Assembly: GCA_963966185.1 (NCBI GenBank)
Contig: CAWZYM010000035.1
Coordinates: forward strand, 1 to 64,000
Origin: Rhabditoides inermis
Taxonomy: Eukaryota; Nematoda; Chromadorea; Rhabditida; Rhabditidae
Length of the DNA: 64,000 nucleotides
Direction of reading: 5' to 3'
Shown here piece by piece: positions 41,354 through 53,418 of the stretch. How positions within the stretch are numbered: position 1 is the stretch's first letter; every line of letters starts with the position of its first letter. A program made the translations under genes and the position numbers. The notes under the pieces were generated by a model. The model worked only from the letters and a program-made list of their open reading frames with translations. It ran no database searches and was not told the origin of the DNA.

Positions 41354-43825
41354 ATGGCCGATTTGTTGAAATATGGTGATACGGATACGATCGAGCTCGA
41401 CGACGAGGACGAAGATGTAAGAGAGAGAAAGAAGGTGAAGGAGCCGTCGACTCCTCGTCCAGTTGTTGTACCCACTTCGTCTCTCGTCACCACCACCACT
41501 ACGTCGACTCCCACTTCGAAACGCCAACGTAGTCTGGGCATGACTGGCACCTCTCGCGCCAACAGCGACTCCACACAATCACCCAAGGTCCTCACTACCT
41601 ATTATTTTATCACATAGTGCATCTAGGTATCCACTCCGTTTCGCAGTCCGTTTACTCGGAGTGTGAGTGAGAATGCGACTCCGGATAGCACGCGTCCGAA
41701 GCGCCGCAAGACCAAGGAGCTCCCACCGGTAGATCGCAGTTGTGAATACCTGCGAAGTTTACGTTTCAGCCAGTGGCTTTCGAAACAGACCAGACTGAGT
41801 TGATGAGTCCTCTGCGACAGGAGTGCGTCTCCAAGATACAGGTATTTCTAGCTGTTGCTGACATCTCGCATATGCTGTCCAGTCTGCAGTCTGTGTTCGC
41901 TGGCAATGACCACGAGTCGATCATCCGCATCCTTCTTTCCCGTCCCTTCACCATCCCCATCCCCGGATACCAATGTGAGTCCTTCATTCCTTTCCAATCG
42001 ATGCGTGTAGTATCGGGTCGGAGTCTGGGCTTGGCTCGGAGCAGTGTGAAGATGTCGCTGTTCGATCCATACGCCGAGAACGCGCTTGTCCTCTATGCAC
42101 CCCCGCAAATGAGTGTCGAGGAAGAGATGCGGATGAAAAAGGAGGACAAGAAGGTGTGCTTATCATCCCATCTCCTCTACCTCTCTCTCTTCTATAGGTG
42201 CACGTGGTAGTAGATCCCGTGTTGGGTGCGATCCTGCGTCCCCATCAAAGAGAGGGGGTCAAGTTCATGTACGACTGCGTCACAGGAGCAAACATCGACG
42301 GATTCCACGGGTGCATCATGGTCAGCATCTCTTTCCCTCTCCCCCTCTTTCTCTCTCCTTCTCTCTCTATCTCCCTCTCCATCTCCCTCTCCCCTCTTCC
42401 CCTCTGTCTCCTCTCTCTCTCTCGTGACCCACTGTATTGTAGGCGGACGAGATGGGTCTGGGTAAGACCCTTCAGTGCATCTCTCTACTGTGGACTCTGC
42501 TCCGTCAATCTCCCCAGTGCGGTCCCGCCTTCTCTAAGGTCATCATCGTCTGCCCCAGCAGTCTCGTCAAGGTGTTGTGAGAAGGGGAGGGGGAGATTTC
42601 TATGAGTCGTTGTAGAACTGGGACAAGGAGATCAAGAAGTGGCTGGGCGCTCGGCTCAATTGCCTCACTCTCGACTCGGGCACCAAGCAGGAAATCACCA
42701 CCAGACTCAGTCAGTCCCATATCTCCTCTTTTCCTCGTACCATGTCTCTTGTAGACGCGTACATGTCCGACTCGCGTGTCCGAGCTGCTTCCCCCGTCCT
42801 CATCGTCTCCTATGAGACGTTCCGCATATACTCAGCCATCCTCCACTCCAAACCCGTCGGAATGGTCATCTGCGATGAGGTACTGCGTTCGGTAGTATTG
42901 AGACGATGAACTGATGTAAATGCTTGCAGGGTCACCGTCTGAAGAACAGCGACAACCTGACTTACCAGGCGCTGAACGGTCTGCAGTGCGTGCGGAGGGT
43001 ACTCATCTCGGGTACTCCCATCCAGAATGACCTGCTGGAGTACTACAGGTAGGGAAAGAGTCAGTTGAGAGGGACAGAGATTGATTGCAGCCTGGTCAAC
43101 TTTGTGAATCCGGGTCTGCTGGGCACTGCGAGCGAGTTCAAGAAGAAGTTCGAGAACGTGATTTTGCGTGGGCGGGACGGGGCGGCGACGGACGCGGATG
43201 TGAAGAAGGGAGAGGAGGCGACCAAGGAGATGGCCGCCCTCGTCAACAGGTGCATCATCCGGAGGACCAGCGTCCTACTCACCAAGTACCTGCCGGTATG
43301 TGTACTTCCCGCATTGAGTTCTTATTCTGTTGACTATAGGTGAAGTACGAGCACATCATCTGCTGTCGTATGACGGACCTGCAGAGGAATCTGTACGAGA
43401 AGCTGATCGCTATCGAGAAGAAGGACAGGGACGCGGGCAGGGCCAAGGCCAGTCCCACCACCTCCTCCTCCTTCTTCCTCTCTATTAGTGTGTTACAGGA
43501 TGCGGGCGGTGGCGCGTCCGCGCTCTCCTTCATCACTCACCTCAAGAAGCTGTGCAACCATCCGTTCCTCGTCTACGAGGAGATGCAGAAGCCCGACAAC
43601 CGGTACAGAGGTACCGTGGCCAGTGTACTCCAGTGTAGTGTACTCCTTGTTGCAGACGCACTGTCTCTGTTCCCGTCTGGCTTCTCTCGCGTCGACCCGG
43701 CTCACTCTGGCAAGATGCGAGTACTCGACTATCTACTCGCTGTCACTCGAAAGACATCCACTGACAAGTTCGTCCTCGTCTCCAACTACACACAGACCAT
43801 CGACCAGTTCGTGGAGGTGAGAGAG

Positions 43826-43867
<42 letters not shown>

Positions 43868-44858
43868 TGTACAGCTGTGTCGTCTGCGTGGCTATGGCTT
43901 CGTGCGTCTCGATGGCTCGATGAGTATCAAGCAGCGTGCGAAGATCGTCGAGCGATTCAACGACCCCGAGGCAAGTGTATCTATCATCGCGTCATACTAA
44001 TCATAGATTGAAGGGCACCGAGTTCATCTTCCTCCTCTCTTCCAAGGCCGGCGGCTGTGGACTGAACCTTATCGGAGCTAACCGGTCGGTCCTCTTCCAT
44101 CTTTCTCTCTATTGTCTTCAGACTGGTGATGTTCGATCCCGACTGGAACCCCGCCAACGACGACCAGGCGATGGCTCGCGTGTGGCGAGACGGACAGAAG
44201 AAGACGTGCTTCATCTACAGACTGCTGGCCGTGTGTGACGAGCAGCAGGGGCTGGATACATGTGTGTTCTTTCAGACGGGTTCGATCGAGGAGAAGATGT
44301 TCCAGCGGCAGACGCACAAGAAGGCGCTGTCGTCGTGTGTGGTTGACGCGGGGCAGGACGTGGCCCGCCACTTCTCACAGGAACAGCTCAAGGAGCTATT
44401 CAAGCTCAAGAACGACATCGCCTCCGATACACACGACACGTGAGTCCCTCCCCCTCTCTCATCTTCTGTCACTCATCTCTCCCCTCTTCAGTCTCAAGTG
44501 TCGTCGCTGCGTGGCGGGAGTGGAGTCAGTGGATCCTCCGGTGGAGGCAGACTGCGCATCCGACCTCTCGCACTGGTTCCACTCCAGCCACAAGGGCAAC
44601 AAGGCAAGTGTGCGAGAGGAGGGGGGATGGGACGGTGTGTTTGCAGCTGGCAGACTCTGTGCTGCGGGCCGTGTACGACTGTGGAGCCATTTCGTTCGTC
44701 TTCCACCAGAAGTCACACAAGGTATGCATATACATGTCCCTGTGTCTTGTTCATCGTCTTCCATTTCCACCGTACTCTTCTAGGTGGAGGCGAAGAAGAG
44801 GGTCTCGGAGGAGGATAGGGACGAGGACTATGTGGATGAGGAGGTAGCGGAGGAGTGA
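41354..44858 (+). CDS. rad-54: RAD54-type SNF2 DNA translocase
   Basis: About 20 exons from ATG 41354 to TGA 44856-44858. The N terminus is acidic and Ser/Thr-rich. The SNF2 core starts [15 protein letters not shown] (motif Q region near 42240), with motif [10 protein letters not shown] (42445), motif Ia [17 protein letters not shown], motif II DEGHRLKN (42885-42950), motif [13 protein letters not shown], then CNHPFL. The helicase C domain (43690-44220) has [37 protein letters not shown] and [21 protein letters not shown]. The C-terminal [16 protein letters not shown] and FKL segments match RAD54 rather than other SNF2 subfamilies. Role: ATP-driven dsDNA translocase that stimulates RAD51 strand exchange in homologous recombination. 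One intron holds a GA tract (43826-43862). Ends in an acidic tail, EEVAEE. Confidence 0.95.
43826..43862. repeat. GA microsatellite in a RAD54 intron
   Basis: Pure GA between the VE and LCRLRGYGF exons. It begins within a few bases of the donor. Confidence 0.9.
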
Positions 44859-45179
44859 TGCAAGCATGTTTACAGAGATATTTATGTAATTATGGCATAA
44901 TTTATGAGATAAAAAGTTATATGTTTTTGCAAGGGTTACTCTCCATGTTTGTGTCGGAGGCGTGCTTTGATCTCTCCATCGCTTATCATTCGCTCGTACT
45001 TTCGTAAACTCGTATCCGGAGGGCAGCCGTGAGATGCGGCGTCAAAGGAATTGTCTCCAGGCAAGGAGCGTTTACAATCAACGCCGCCACTGGCACACTC
45101 CTACATGCTCGGCGCGTGACGGAGTGAGTGAGTACAAAAGGAGAGGACCGGATTAGTATGTATCACTCCAGGATTCGCC

Positions 45180-45703
45180 ATGGCTCCCGCTGCGGTCTCC
45201 CCCGCACCCGAGAGGACTCCATCCAACATCAACCGGACGATCAGCAAGAACAACAATGAGGTATGGGCTCTCTCTCTCTTTCGATCGTCTCCCCCTTCAG
45301 AAACGCACGTGTCCTCTGGGCTGTGGTCGGCGACTGGGCAGGACTGCTCTGTCGAGGCATCGCATCCACGGCTGTTCCCCCAAGGTGAGTCCCTCCCGTG
45401 ACACTCCCGTTCAGGAGGCTCCCTCTTCTCCCGTCGACGATGTGGCGTGCGATTCCACCCCCGCTCCTTCTGACCCGCACATCGATGAGGAGGACTGGCT
45501 TCTGCCGGTGAGTGTATCCGGAACTCCTCTCTCTCTCCACATCCCACATCGCCTCTCTTCAGTCCGATTTCCACGATGTGTTGTCTGTGTCTTCGCTGGA
45601 GGGAGAGGACCGTCCCCTGTCTCCCTACCAGTGGAATAGCCAGATAGAGGATTTCGAGGTGTACCTCTACTTCTATGAATATGTACAGAATGAAAATAGG
45701 TAG
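45180..45703 (+). CDS. Small protein with a Cys/His metal-binding-like motif
   Basis: Four phased exons (45180-45260, 45301-45384, 45415-45507, 45563-45703) give about 132 residues. It starts MAPAAVSPAPERTPSNINRT. Exon 2 encodes CPLGCGRRLGRTALSRHRIH followed by GC, a C-x3-C...H-x3-H arrangement like a single zinc finger. The remainder is acidic and Ser/Pro-rich (VDDVACDS, HIDEEDWLLP, VSSLEGEDRPLSPYQW). No family recognised; possibly a small nuclear or DNA/RNA-binding protein. It lies 320 bp downstream of RAD54 on the same strand, without clear operon signals. Confidence 0.63.
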
Positions 45704-48367
45704 CAACAATGAGAGTAGATCTACGTGTATATAATTGTATAGTGTACAGTATTGTATTTAGGTGTCTATTTTTATGCGTGTTGTTTATTTGTTGGTTCGC
45801 GCATTATTCTTTTTGTGATATATCGTTGTTATTGACATATTGTTGTTATGTTTCGCATTGATATGAATACAATGTTTTTGTCAATTCCTGTCCAGGTGTT
45901 CCCCTTGCATGTCCCTATTCACCTATCGATCCGCTTCTCTCTGCTCTCTCACACGCGGTCAGCCGGTCAGCCGCTATGCAAACAACAAACATTCTTATGT
46001 GCGCAATTCACGTTTATTGTAAAGTGCGTTGTATTTAATTTATGATATGTTTTAAAACTATTATTGCTGTTGTAGATGGAATGAGAGATGTCTGATTCTG
46101 CATCTACGAGGCGACGCGGCAGATATGGTGGGCTTGATTTCATTTTTATAACCGTCAATTCTATTTCTGTGTGTGACGATCTGTGATAAGTCTCCATTTC
46201 GACCGGAGGGCATTTGCGATTCGCCTTTTGTTTGGCGGCGAGAGGAGGGAATGAAACTGTCGTGTGGCTGATGTTTGCAACCGCCGCTCTATCCCCCACC
46301 ACTCGCAGATTATCACTCACACATAGTGAAGAGAGCTGATCTGATATGTTGAACTTGCGTGTAGTAGTGAGTGAATGAGTGGGGAAGGTGTAACCTCTTC
46401 CCCCTCACAGTGAGACAGAGTGATTGAGCAGCGGCGCGGAGGTGATATATTGACTGATAGACGGTGTTCACGCCTGCGGCTCTCATGTCCCAGCGCCCAG
46501 GGCAACTCTCTCTCTCTCTCTCTCTCTCTCTCGGGGGTAGGAATTTCCCCCCACTTTTCATGCATGCTACAAAAAGGAATATCCCCCCACCTGATGTTCA
46601 AAAAAGGAAATTTGCCCCACTTTGAAGTGGGGGTATTTTCTTTATATTGTTAATCAAAAAGTTTTGACAAAACACTTTCTGATAATCTGAACTATCATAG
46701 ACGGGTAGACGTTGGTTTATACATAAGGAAGACGAAAATCGGAAGAAAAATTTAGCTGCGTTTTTACTGAACTTCATAACGTTGTGAAGAGATCGCAAAT
46801 AGGCCAGACTTGGTGTAGTCGTCGATTGATGAGACATAGTTCCACCGATACGGACATGAGCATTGATAAAAAAGTTTTGACACTGATTTCATTCACACCG
46901 CAAGTTTGTCGTTACTCTTGTTGCCGCTGAACCCGGATTGTATTGTGACACGGCATTGCTCCAGTGGCAGTGCTGCCCGAACTGGGAATTAGAAGTAGCG
47001 TTACGAGTACTACTTGTATACCCATTTTGCTTTTATATAACAACTACTTAGTTCGGAACTTGTTTCAGTATTATGTCATTAGAACACGGAATTCAAGTAA
47101 GATCTTCAAAAACCACCAAATCAACACAAGTTAAGGTCATGGTCCTTTCACTGTCTAAATTTGCAACGCCATTACTACAATTGTGTAGAGGACCTTTGAA
47201 AACCCCTATATGCACGAAACTAACTCTTACGTATGCCACTTTTGTCCTAAAATCGTTAAATTCCTACATGCGCAAAATCATTGTAAACCCGGTGCAGATT
47301 TGACTCCGCGAGCACGGATATGCAGTAAGTGGATGGCTCACCAAGCGCGAGTGTCTTCGAAACAGTGGGGCAATTTTCTCTTTCAAACCTTTACAAAACG
47401 CGCATTCACCTTTCCAACTTTTCACGGGACACATGGAAAAGTGGGGGGAAATGCCTACCCCCCTTCTCTCTCTCTCTATCCAGGTATCTCTGCCTCACTT
47501 GCTTTTCCTGAAGGCCGTCGCTTATCTGATCGTTGCAATTATTTGGCAATGTGCCTCCGCTTCCCCCTTTCTCCTTCCCCGTTTCATCTCTTCTCTATCA
47601 CTGCTCCTTCTTTTTTTCGACTGATTCGAGTGACCCTCGGGGCGAAACCGAATACTCTCTCGTCTGATAGCGTCTAGGCCGAGTAACCGGAGCCCCTTGT
47701 TTCCTCCCCTCCACTCATTTTCTCACTTCTCCCACTGTTCCTTCTCCTCCTTCTTTCTCCATTTGATTGACTCGTGATCCTCACTGGAAGTAACTTGTGC
47801 TGTTTTCATTGCGGAATATTTATTCTGGGCTCTTGTCACTTGATTTATCCCAACCCTCCTCGAGGAATCCCATTTTTTGCTCATCCCTTGAGTGCCGCTC
47901 CCTTTGTCTTTTCCCACCCACTGCCTGCTCCTTCTCCTTCTCCTGCTCCTTCTCCTGCCGGACATCCGGATATGTTCTCTCTCCCCGTTCAATTTTTGAC
48001 ACTAAGGGTGCTGATTGTTTGTTTGTGTGTGTTGGGTGTGAGAGTGTGTGAGTGGACTACCTGGTTGTCAGAGGACTGTGTGTTCACCGATGACAGATTT
48101 GAACCGGCGCGAGAGAGCACAGACAAGTGAGAGAGAGTGTAGAGAGAGAGGGGAAAGGGACCTGCCCTGAGGCGAGCGGGCAGTCCGGATGCGATATTGA
48201 GGGCGCACTTGATCACTCTCCACAGTCACTGTTCTTGATCATTCCGACTCCCCTCTCCCGTTTGCTTGTTTTGTTTGTGTCTTGTTGCATAAAAGATTTG
48301 CGAATTCACGGCACTTTCAAGAGGATTATGATTGCTAATGCTGGCCCAGACATGCATGTATACTGTC

Positions 48368-48403
<36 letters not shown>

Positions 48404-48440
48404 CTACCTCTCACATCCCTTCATTACCCCTCCTCTTGCA
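45704..48440. other. Intergenic region, 2.7 kb
   Basis: No convincing gene. It contains a possible degenerate transposon (46532-47465), CT tracts (46507-46532, 48370-48400) and short relatives of the 18 bp minisatellite (47718-47760, 47930-47957). Confidence 0.5.
46532..47465. mobile_element. Candidate degenerate transposon with G/C-run inverted ends
   Basis: The left end GGGGGTAGGAATTTCCCCCC is matched in reverse at the right end (GGGGGTAGGCATTTCCCCCC on minus). Both are followed inward by CACTTTTC and, further in, by a GAAATTTGCCCCACT versus GAAAATTGCCCCACT pair. A CT/GA microsatellite borders both outer ends. The interior has a short frame with CHFCPKIVKFLHAQNHC (47230-47285), a zinc-finger-like fragment, but no intact protein. 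Target duplication is not evident. Confidence 0.5.
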
Positions 48441-50220
48441 ATGCATCCTCCCATTGCAGCCGCGATGCCAGTGTCTGAGAAGACGGGTGTTCCGTCGGAG
48501 GACGGTGAGTCGAGGAGCAGCCGAGGGAGGGAGCGGAGCAGACTGCTCCTTCTCCTCATCGTCGTAGCCACACTCATCGGTGAGTTGGATTAGCGGAAGA
48601 ACAGTGGAGCAGTGTCTCTCAGGTCTGATGGTGGTCGGTCTGGCGGTGTACGTCTTCTACCAGTCGTACACGACGTCTGAGACTGCCAGAGTGAACCGGG
48701 ACTATCTGAGGAAACTCATCCGAGCTGTCAACGACAACAAGGAAAGCACGTGGAAGGTGGAGACGGTTGATAGGAGAGTAGTTTCTTATCCATTGTTCAG
48801 GCCAAGTTCAACAAGTTTGGTGTGAAGAACAAGTCGTATGGATTCAAGTACACACGAAATTCGACGCTGGTGAAGGAACAGCTGGACTACCTGAAGAAGT
48901 TCTTCGATTCGGACAAGATGAAGAACCATATCAAGTAAGGGAAAGAGGATGGGGAAGGGAATAGAATGTGTGATGCAGGGAGCTGACAGAGATGAAAGAC
49001 GAGGATCTTCCGAAGGAGTTCGACGCGCGCGTGCGCTGGCCCCACTGCCCCTCCATCTCCAATGTACCCAACCAGGGAGGGTGCGGCAGCTGCTACGTGA
49101 GTCGCGCACTCTCCTCCTACACATATCACGTGTCCATTGCAGGCTGTCGCCTCTATGGGAGTGGCCTCTGACAGAGCGTGTATCCAGTCGAATGGCACAT
49201 ACAAGAGCCTCTTCTCCGAAGAAGACGTGCTGGGATGCTGTGAGGTGTGCGGGAACTGCTATGGAGGAGACCCTCTCAAGGCACTCACCTACTGGGTCAA
49301 CGAGGGACTCGTCACCGGTAGGAGAGAGAGAGAGAGAGGGGAGAGAGAGAGAGAGAGAGGGAGAGAGAGAGGGAGGGAGAGAGAGAGAGCGAGATGTTGA
49401 TTTCAGGAGGACGAGACGGCTGCCGTCCGTACTCATTCGACCTGCAGTGTGGTGTGCCCTGTTCCCCATCCACCTTCCCCAGCGGAGAGGAGAATAGGAA
49501 GTGTGTTCGCAAGTGCCAGAACATATACTACCAGAACGAGTATGACTCGGATAAGCACTTTGGTGAGTTCCACTCAAAGTCATCTGATCAATAAATCGAT
49601 ACATTAGCCTCTATCGCGTACTCGATGTACCCTCGCTCGATGACCGTGTCAGAAGATGGAAAGGAGAGGCAGAAGGTGAGGAGCTCTAGTAGTCTTCGAT
49701 GCAATGCAATACCACTCGATTGCACAGGTGCCAACGATCATCGGGCATCTGAACGAGACTGCCGCGTCTCCCCTCAGCCTCGATCAGATCAGGACCGTGT
49801 TGATGAAGGAGATCTATCTGTCAGGTCCGACCACTATGGCGTTCCCTGTCACCGAAGAGTTCCTCCACTACCACAGTGGTATGTGCCTAGCTCCCTTCTT
49901 CCGTCCCTCACCGTCTCCTTCGTTCAGGCGTGTTCCGCCCGTACCCGAAGGAGAACTTCAATGAGCGTGTGGTGTACTGGCACGTGGTTCGATTGATTGG
50001 CTGGGGCCACGAGGAGGACGGCAGCCAGCACTGGCTCGCCGTCAACTCATTCGGAAGCCACTGGGGAGACCGAGGTATGCCACTCCCCTTCCCACCCCCC
50101 CCCCCCTGGTTCGGGGATTCTTCCCACTCCTCCCATCACTTCGTCCTTTCAGGTGTGTTCCGCATCAACACAGATGAGATGGAGAAATTCGGTCTGGAAT
50201 ACGAGACCGCACTCATCTAA
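48441..50220 (+). CDS. Membrane-anchored cathepsin B-like cysteine protease
   Basis: Ten phased exons (from 48441-48579 to 50153-50220) encode about 429 residues. Residues 30-60 form one strong hydrophobic anchor (LLLLLIVVATLIGLMVVGLA) after a short basic N terminus, predicting a type II membrane protein. A propeptide-like region precedes the mature peptidase C1A domain: NQGGCGSCYAVASMG with catalytic Cys (usual Trp is Tyr), CYGGDPLKALTYWVNEGLVT, then WHVVRLIGWG with catalytic His, and HWLAVNSFGSHWGD with catalytic Asn (usual Trp is Phe). The expected occluding-loop His pair after CRPYS is absent and replaced by a Cys-rich insert. The family cleaves proteins in lysosome or secretory compartments. 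The retained triad suggests activity, probably endopeptidase. Possible alternative start at 48465. Confidence 0.92.
49322..49392. repeat. GA-rich microsatellite in a protease intron
   Basis: GA with GGGA interruptions fills nearly the whole ~90 bp intron between the GLVTG and GGRDGC exons. Confidence 0.9.
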
Positions 50221-50667
50221 TCTAATAACATCGTCTCCTCACAAGTTATATTTATGTATTTATTGTTTGACTGTATTAATTGTATGTGTGCCTTGTGAAT
50301 GAGTATTATGATTTGAATTCTCACTGATTGATGCAATGAAAGATAAATATTTTAAAATATCTTTCTTTGGAATATATATTGTGGTAGTGAGTTCATTTGA
50401 TCCGTATTCTTTTTCAGTATTCTCGATGAATATAAGGTGATCTAAAAAAAAAATTCGGTTTTATATGGAAAATACACGATTTAATACAAATTTCGAACGC
50501 TCTTTGGCATGTGGTCTCGACACGATTGAACTATTTTTATGAATCACAAGCTCCGCCCATTTTTGACCAGCTGTAGTTATCGTTGTTTTTTCGTTGTTGT
50601 TGTTATTGTAGTTTTATATTCTAAAAGCTCCACTTTATGATTGAGTTTCAGCGAGTCAATCGTCAAA

Positions 50668-52921
50668 ATGGCCGGCCGACTCCCGGCGTGCGTCATTGAC
50701 AATGGAACCGGGTAAGCGTTTCTCTGTAATCGTTTTTGTTGTTGTTGTTGTTTATGCAATACAACATTGGAATTATCTAATATCATTTTAAATGTAATAG
50801 CTAAATATATTTGTTTTAGGTATACGAAGCTGGGATATGCAGGCAACAGCGAGCCCAACTTCATCATCCCTTCCAGTGAGTCATCGTTGTTTTCTAGTTT
50901 TTACTGGATGAATAAATGTATTTTACAGTCGGATAATACTGTACTGTTATATTCAACCTTTCAGCGATTGCTGTGAAAGACAAAGGCGTTGCCTCGTCCA
51001 ACTCGGCGGCTCTGCGGTGGAACCAGGCGGGACGCATCGACGACCTCGACTTCTTCATCGGAGACGAGGCGCTCAGCCCCGCCGCCGCCAACTACTCCGT
51101 CAAGGTAGGCAGGCATTGATGCAATTGCGGTCATGATAATACTGATCACACCTCTCCAGTACCCAATCCGTCATGGTATCGTGGAAGACTGGGACCTGAT
51201 GGAGCGGTTCTGGGAGCAGTGCATTTTCAAGTATCTCCGCGCCGAGCCCGAGGACCACTTCTTCCTGCTGGTGAGTGCGCAGGGATGAGTATGGATGGAT
51301 GTGCGTGTCATAGACGGAGCCGCCCCTCAACACACCCGAGAATCGCGAGTTCACCGCCGAGATCATGTTCGAGTCGTTCAACGTACCTGGACTGTACATA
51401 GGTACGTGTACCACTACTTTTTTTTTGAAATATTGTTTTTTTAACTTGTATGTTGTAGCTGTGCAGGCTGTGCTGGCTCTGGCTGCGAGTTGGCAGAGCC
51501 GCGACGTCAACCAGCGCTCCCTCACCGGACTCGTTCGTGCTATTGATTATTTGTTTACATTTGTGGTAAAGTAAGAATATATTTGTTTAACGTTTATTGT
51601 ATCTCGCGGAATATTGATCGATATACCATGGTGTGTCTTGCGTGAGGGGGGTAATCAAAGGCTTAGAGCTTAGCGCCTATGAATGTCTAGGGTAGGGAAA
51701 GTCTTATTGTTTGTTTAGAGGGAACAACATTCTTTCACAAAAATATGCACGGGCTATAATTGAATGTTCTAGGTTGTGGACAGTGGAGATGGAGTTACTC
51801 ACTGCATCCCTGTTGCCGAGGGATACGTGATAGGGTAAGTGAAGTTGAAGGGATGTAACGAATTGAAATGATGAGATGTGTTTCAGCTCTTGCATCAAAC
51901 ACATTCCTATTGCCGGCCGTGACATCACGTACTTCATCCAGCAGCTGTTGAGAGAACGCGAGCCGACGATCCCCTCCGACCAGAGCTACGAGGTCGCCAA
52001 GCTCATCAAGGTAGGCAGGGAAGTCACGTACACGGGTACATGATATGATTGCAGGAACGGTACTGCTACGTGTGCCCCGATATCCTCAAGGAGTTCACCA
52101 AGTATGACACCGTGAGTACATATTTTCGTTTATATGTTTTCATGTGTATGTTATAGGATGGATCCAAGTGGATGAAGATCTACGAGGGCATCAACAGCCA
52201 CGACAAGAAGCCGTTCAAGATCGATGTGGGATACGAGAGGTTCCTCGGACCCGAGATATTCTTCCATCCGGAGGTGAGCGAGATGCCAATGCAGTATGTA
52301 TGATGTCGGTTTTCAGTTCTGTAACTCTGACTTCACGGTTCCTATCTCGGAGACTGTCGACAATGTCATCCAGGTGAGCCTAGTTTCATGTTGACTAAAA
52401 CTTCAAGCAATCCATCCATGATTGAAGGCGTGTCCGATTGACGTGCGTCGTGGTCTGTACGAGAACATTGTGCTGTCGGGAGGATCCACCATGTTCAAGG
52501 TGCTTTTCTTGTATCTGAACTGAAGCCGTGGTGATATGGTGATTGTAGGACTTTGCGCGACGCATGCAGCGCGACATCAAGCGCATCTCTGACCAGCGAC
52601 TCGCGCACAGCGAGGCACTCTCCGGGGGAACCCACAAGGTGACACTGCCTCCTCTCCATGTTCCCTATCATGGATGACTGGGTGCGTTTCAGTCGAAGCC
52701 GATCGACGTGCAGGTCGTGTCGCACAAGATGCAGCGGTACGCCGTGTGGTTCGGAGGATCCATGCTCGCGTCGACGGTACGCCCCCATGGCCCCTCCTCT
52801 CTCATCTCATCTCTCTCCCTTGCAGGCCGAGTTCTACCAGGTGTCTCACACCAAGGCAGAGTACATGGAGCGTGGTCCCTCCATCTGCCGTCACAACCCC
52901 GTCTTCGGCGCGCTCACATAA
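50668..52921 (+). CDS. arx-1: Actin-related protein 3 (Arp3)
   Basis: Multi-exon gene, ATG 50668-50670, TAA 52919-52921, about 420-430 residues, the usual Arp3 length. Visible actin-fold motifs: [16 protein letters not shown] (phosphate 1), [68 protein letters not shown] (phosphate 2), [25 protein letters not shown] and [12 protein letters not shown]. The length of the DILKEF-DGSKWM insert is typical of Arp3. Role: pseudo-actin subunit of the Arp2/3 complex nucleating branched actin. DCTN5 follows on the same strand with operon-like spacing. AATAAA is at 53302. The long first introns (50712-50819 and 51535-51772) are AT-rich. Confidence 0.97.
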
Positions 52922-53301
52922 GCCCTCTCCTTTCTTCCCTCTCCTCTCCTCTCCGCCCTGCCTGGTTGTGAGTGCTGCTCCTCTCTCTTCTCTCTTCTCT
53001 TTCTCTTCTCTCGTATGTATTTATTTCTTCTCCACCCACATGACTTGTTGTGTTGTCCAATGGTTACTACTCTTTTCCCTTCTCCTTCTCCTTCGTTCTC
53101 CGAGTCCACCCAGAAGAGCCTTAATCTTAATCACTCCGCTCCCTTGACCCGTTGTGTATCATACATGAGTGCTCCCTTCCCCCGTTTGTCCCTGCGAAGC
53201 TATCCAGTCCACGTAATCTCTTATATTATTCTAGTTTTACGTTTTATACTGCGTCCAACTTGTAAAGAAGCTCTGCATATCTTTTTTGTTTTGTAATAAG
53301 A

Positions 53302-53307
53302 AATAAA
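53302..53307 (+). terminator. Poly(A) signal of Arp3
   Basis: AATAAA, 381 bases after the Arp3 stop and about 110 bases before the DCTN5 start. Confidence 0.7.
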
Positions 53308-53418
53308 TAATTTATTGAAGGTTGTCTAAAATTAAGTTAGATTGTATTGCGGTAACGACATCCGCTGTGATACCTAGTTGTAATGACAGTCTTAAAAGTG
53401 TGGTGTTGTCTTTTTCAG
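53308..53418 (+). promoter_or_regulatory. Operon-like intercistronic region with trans-splice acceptor
   Basis: About 110 bp from poly(A) signal to a GTCTTTTTCAG acceptor whose last G (53418) directly abuts the DCTN5 ATG. In rhabditid nematodes this spacing and acceptor fit SL2-type trans-splicing of a downstream operon gene. A cis-spliced 5' UTR intron is the alternative. Confidence 0.55.

Noticed and set aside
46086..46180. Plus-strand ORF starting MSDSASTRRRGRYGG
   Set aside because: It reads only ~30 codons before a stop and has no convincing donor or following exon.
47723..47992. Minus-strand gene ending in KEEKEQWEK
   Set aside because: Short frame built on a minisatellite fragment and CT/GA-rich DNA, with no splice support or recognised domain.
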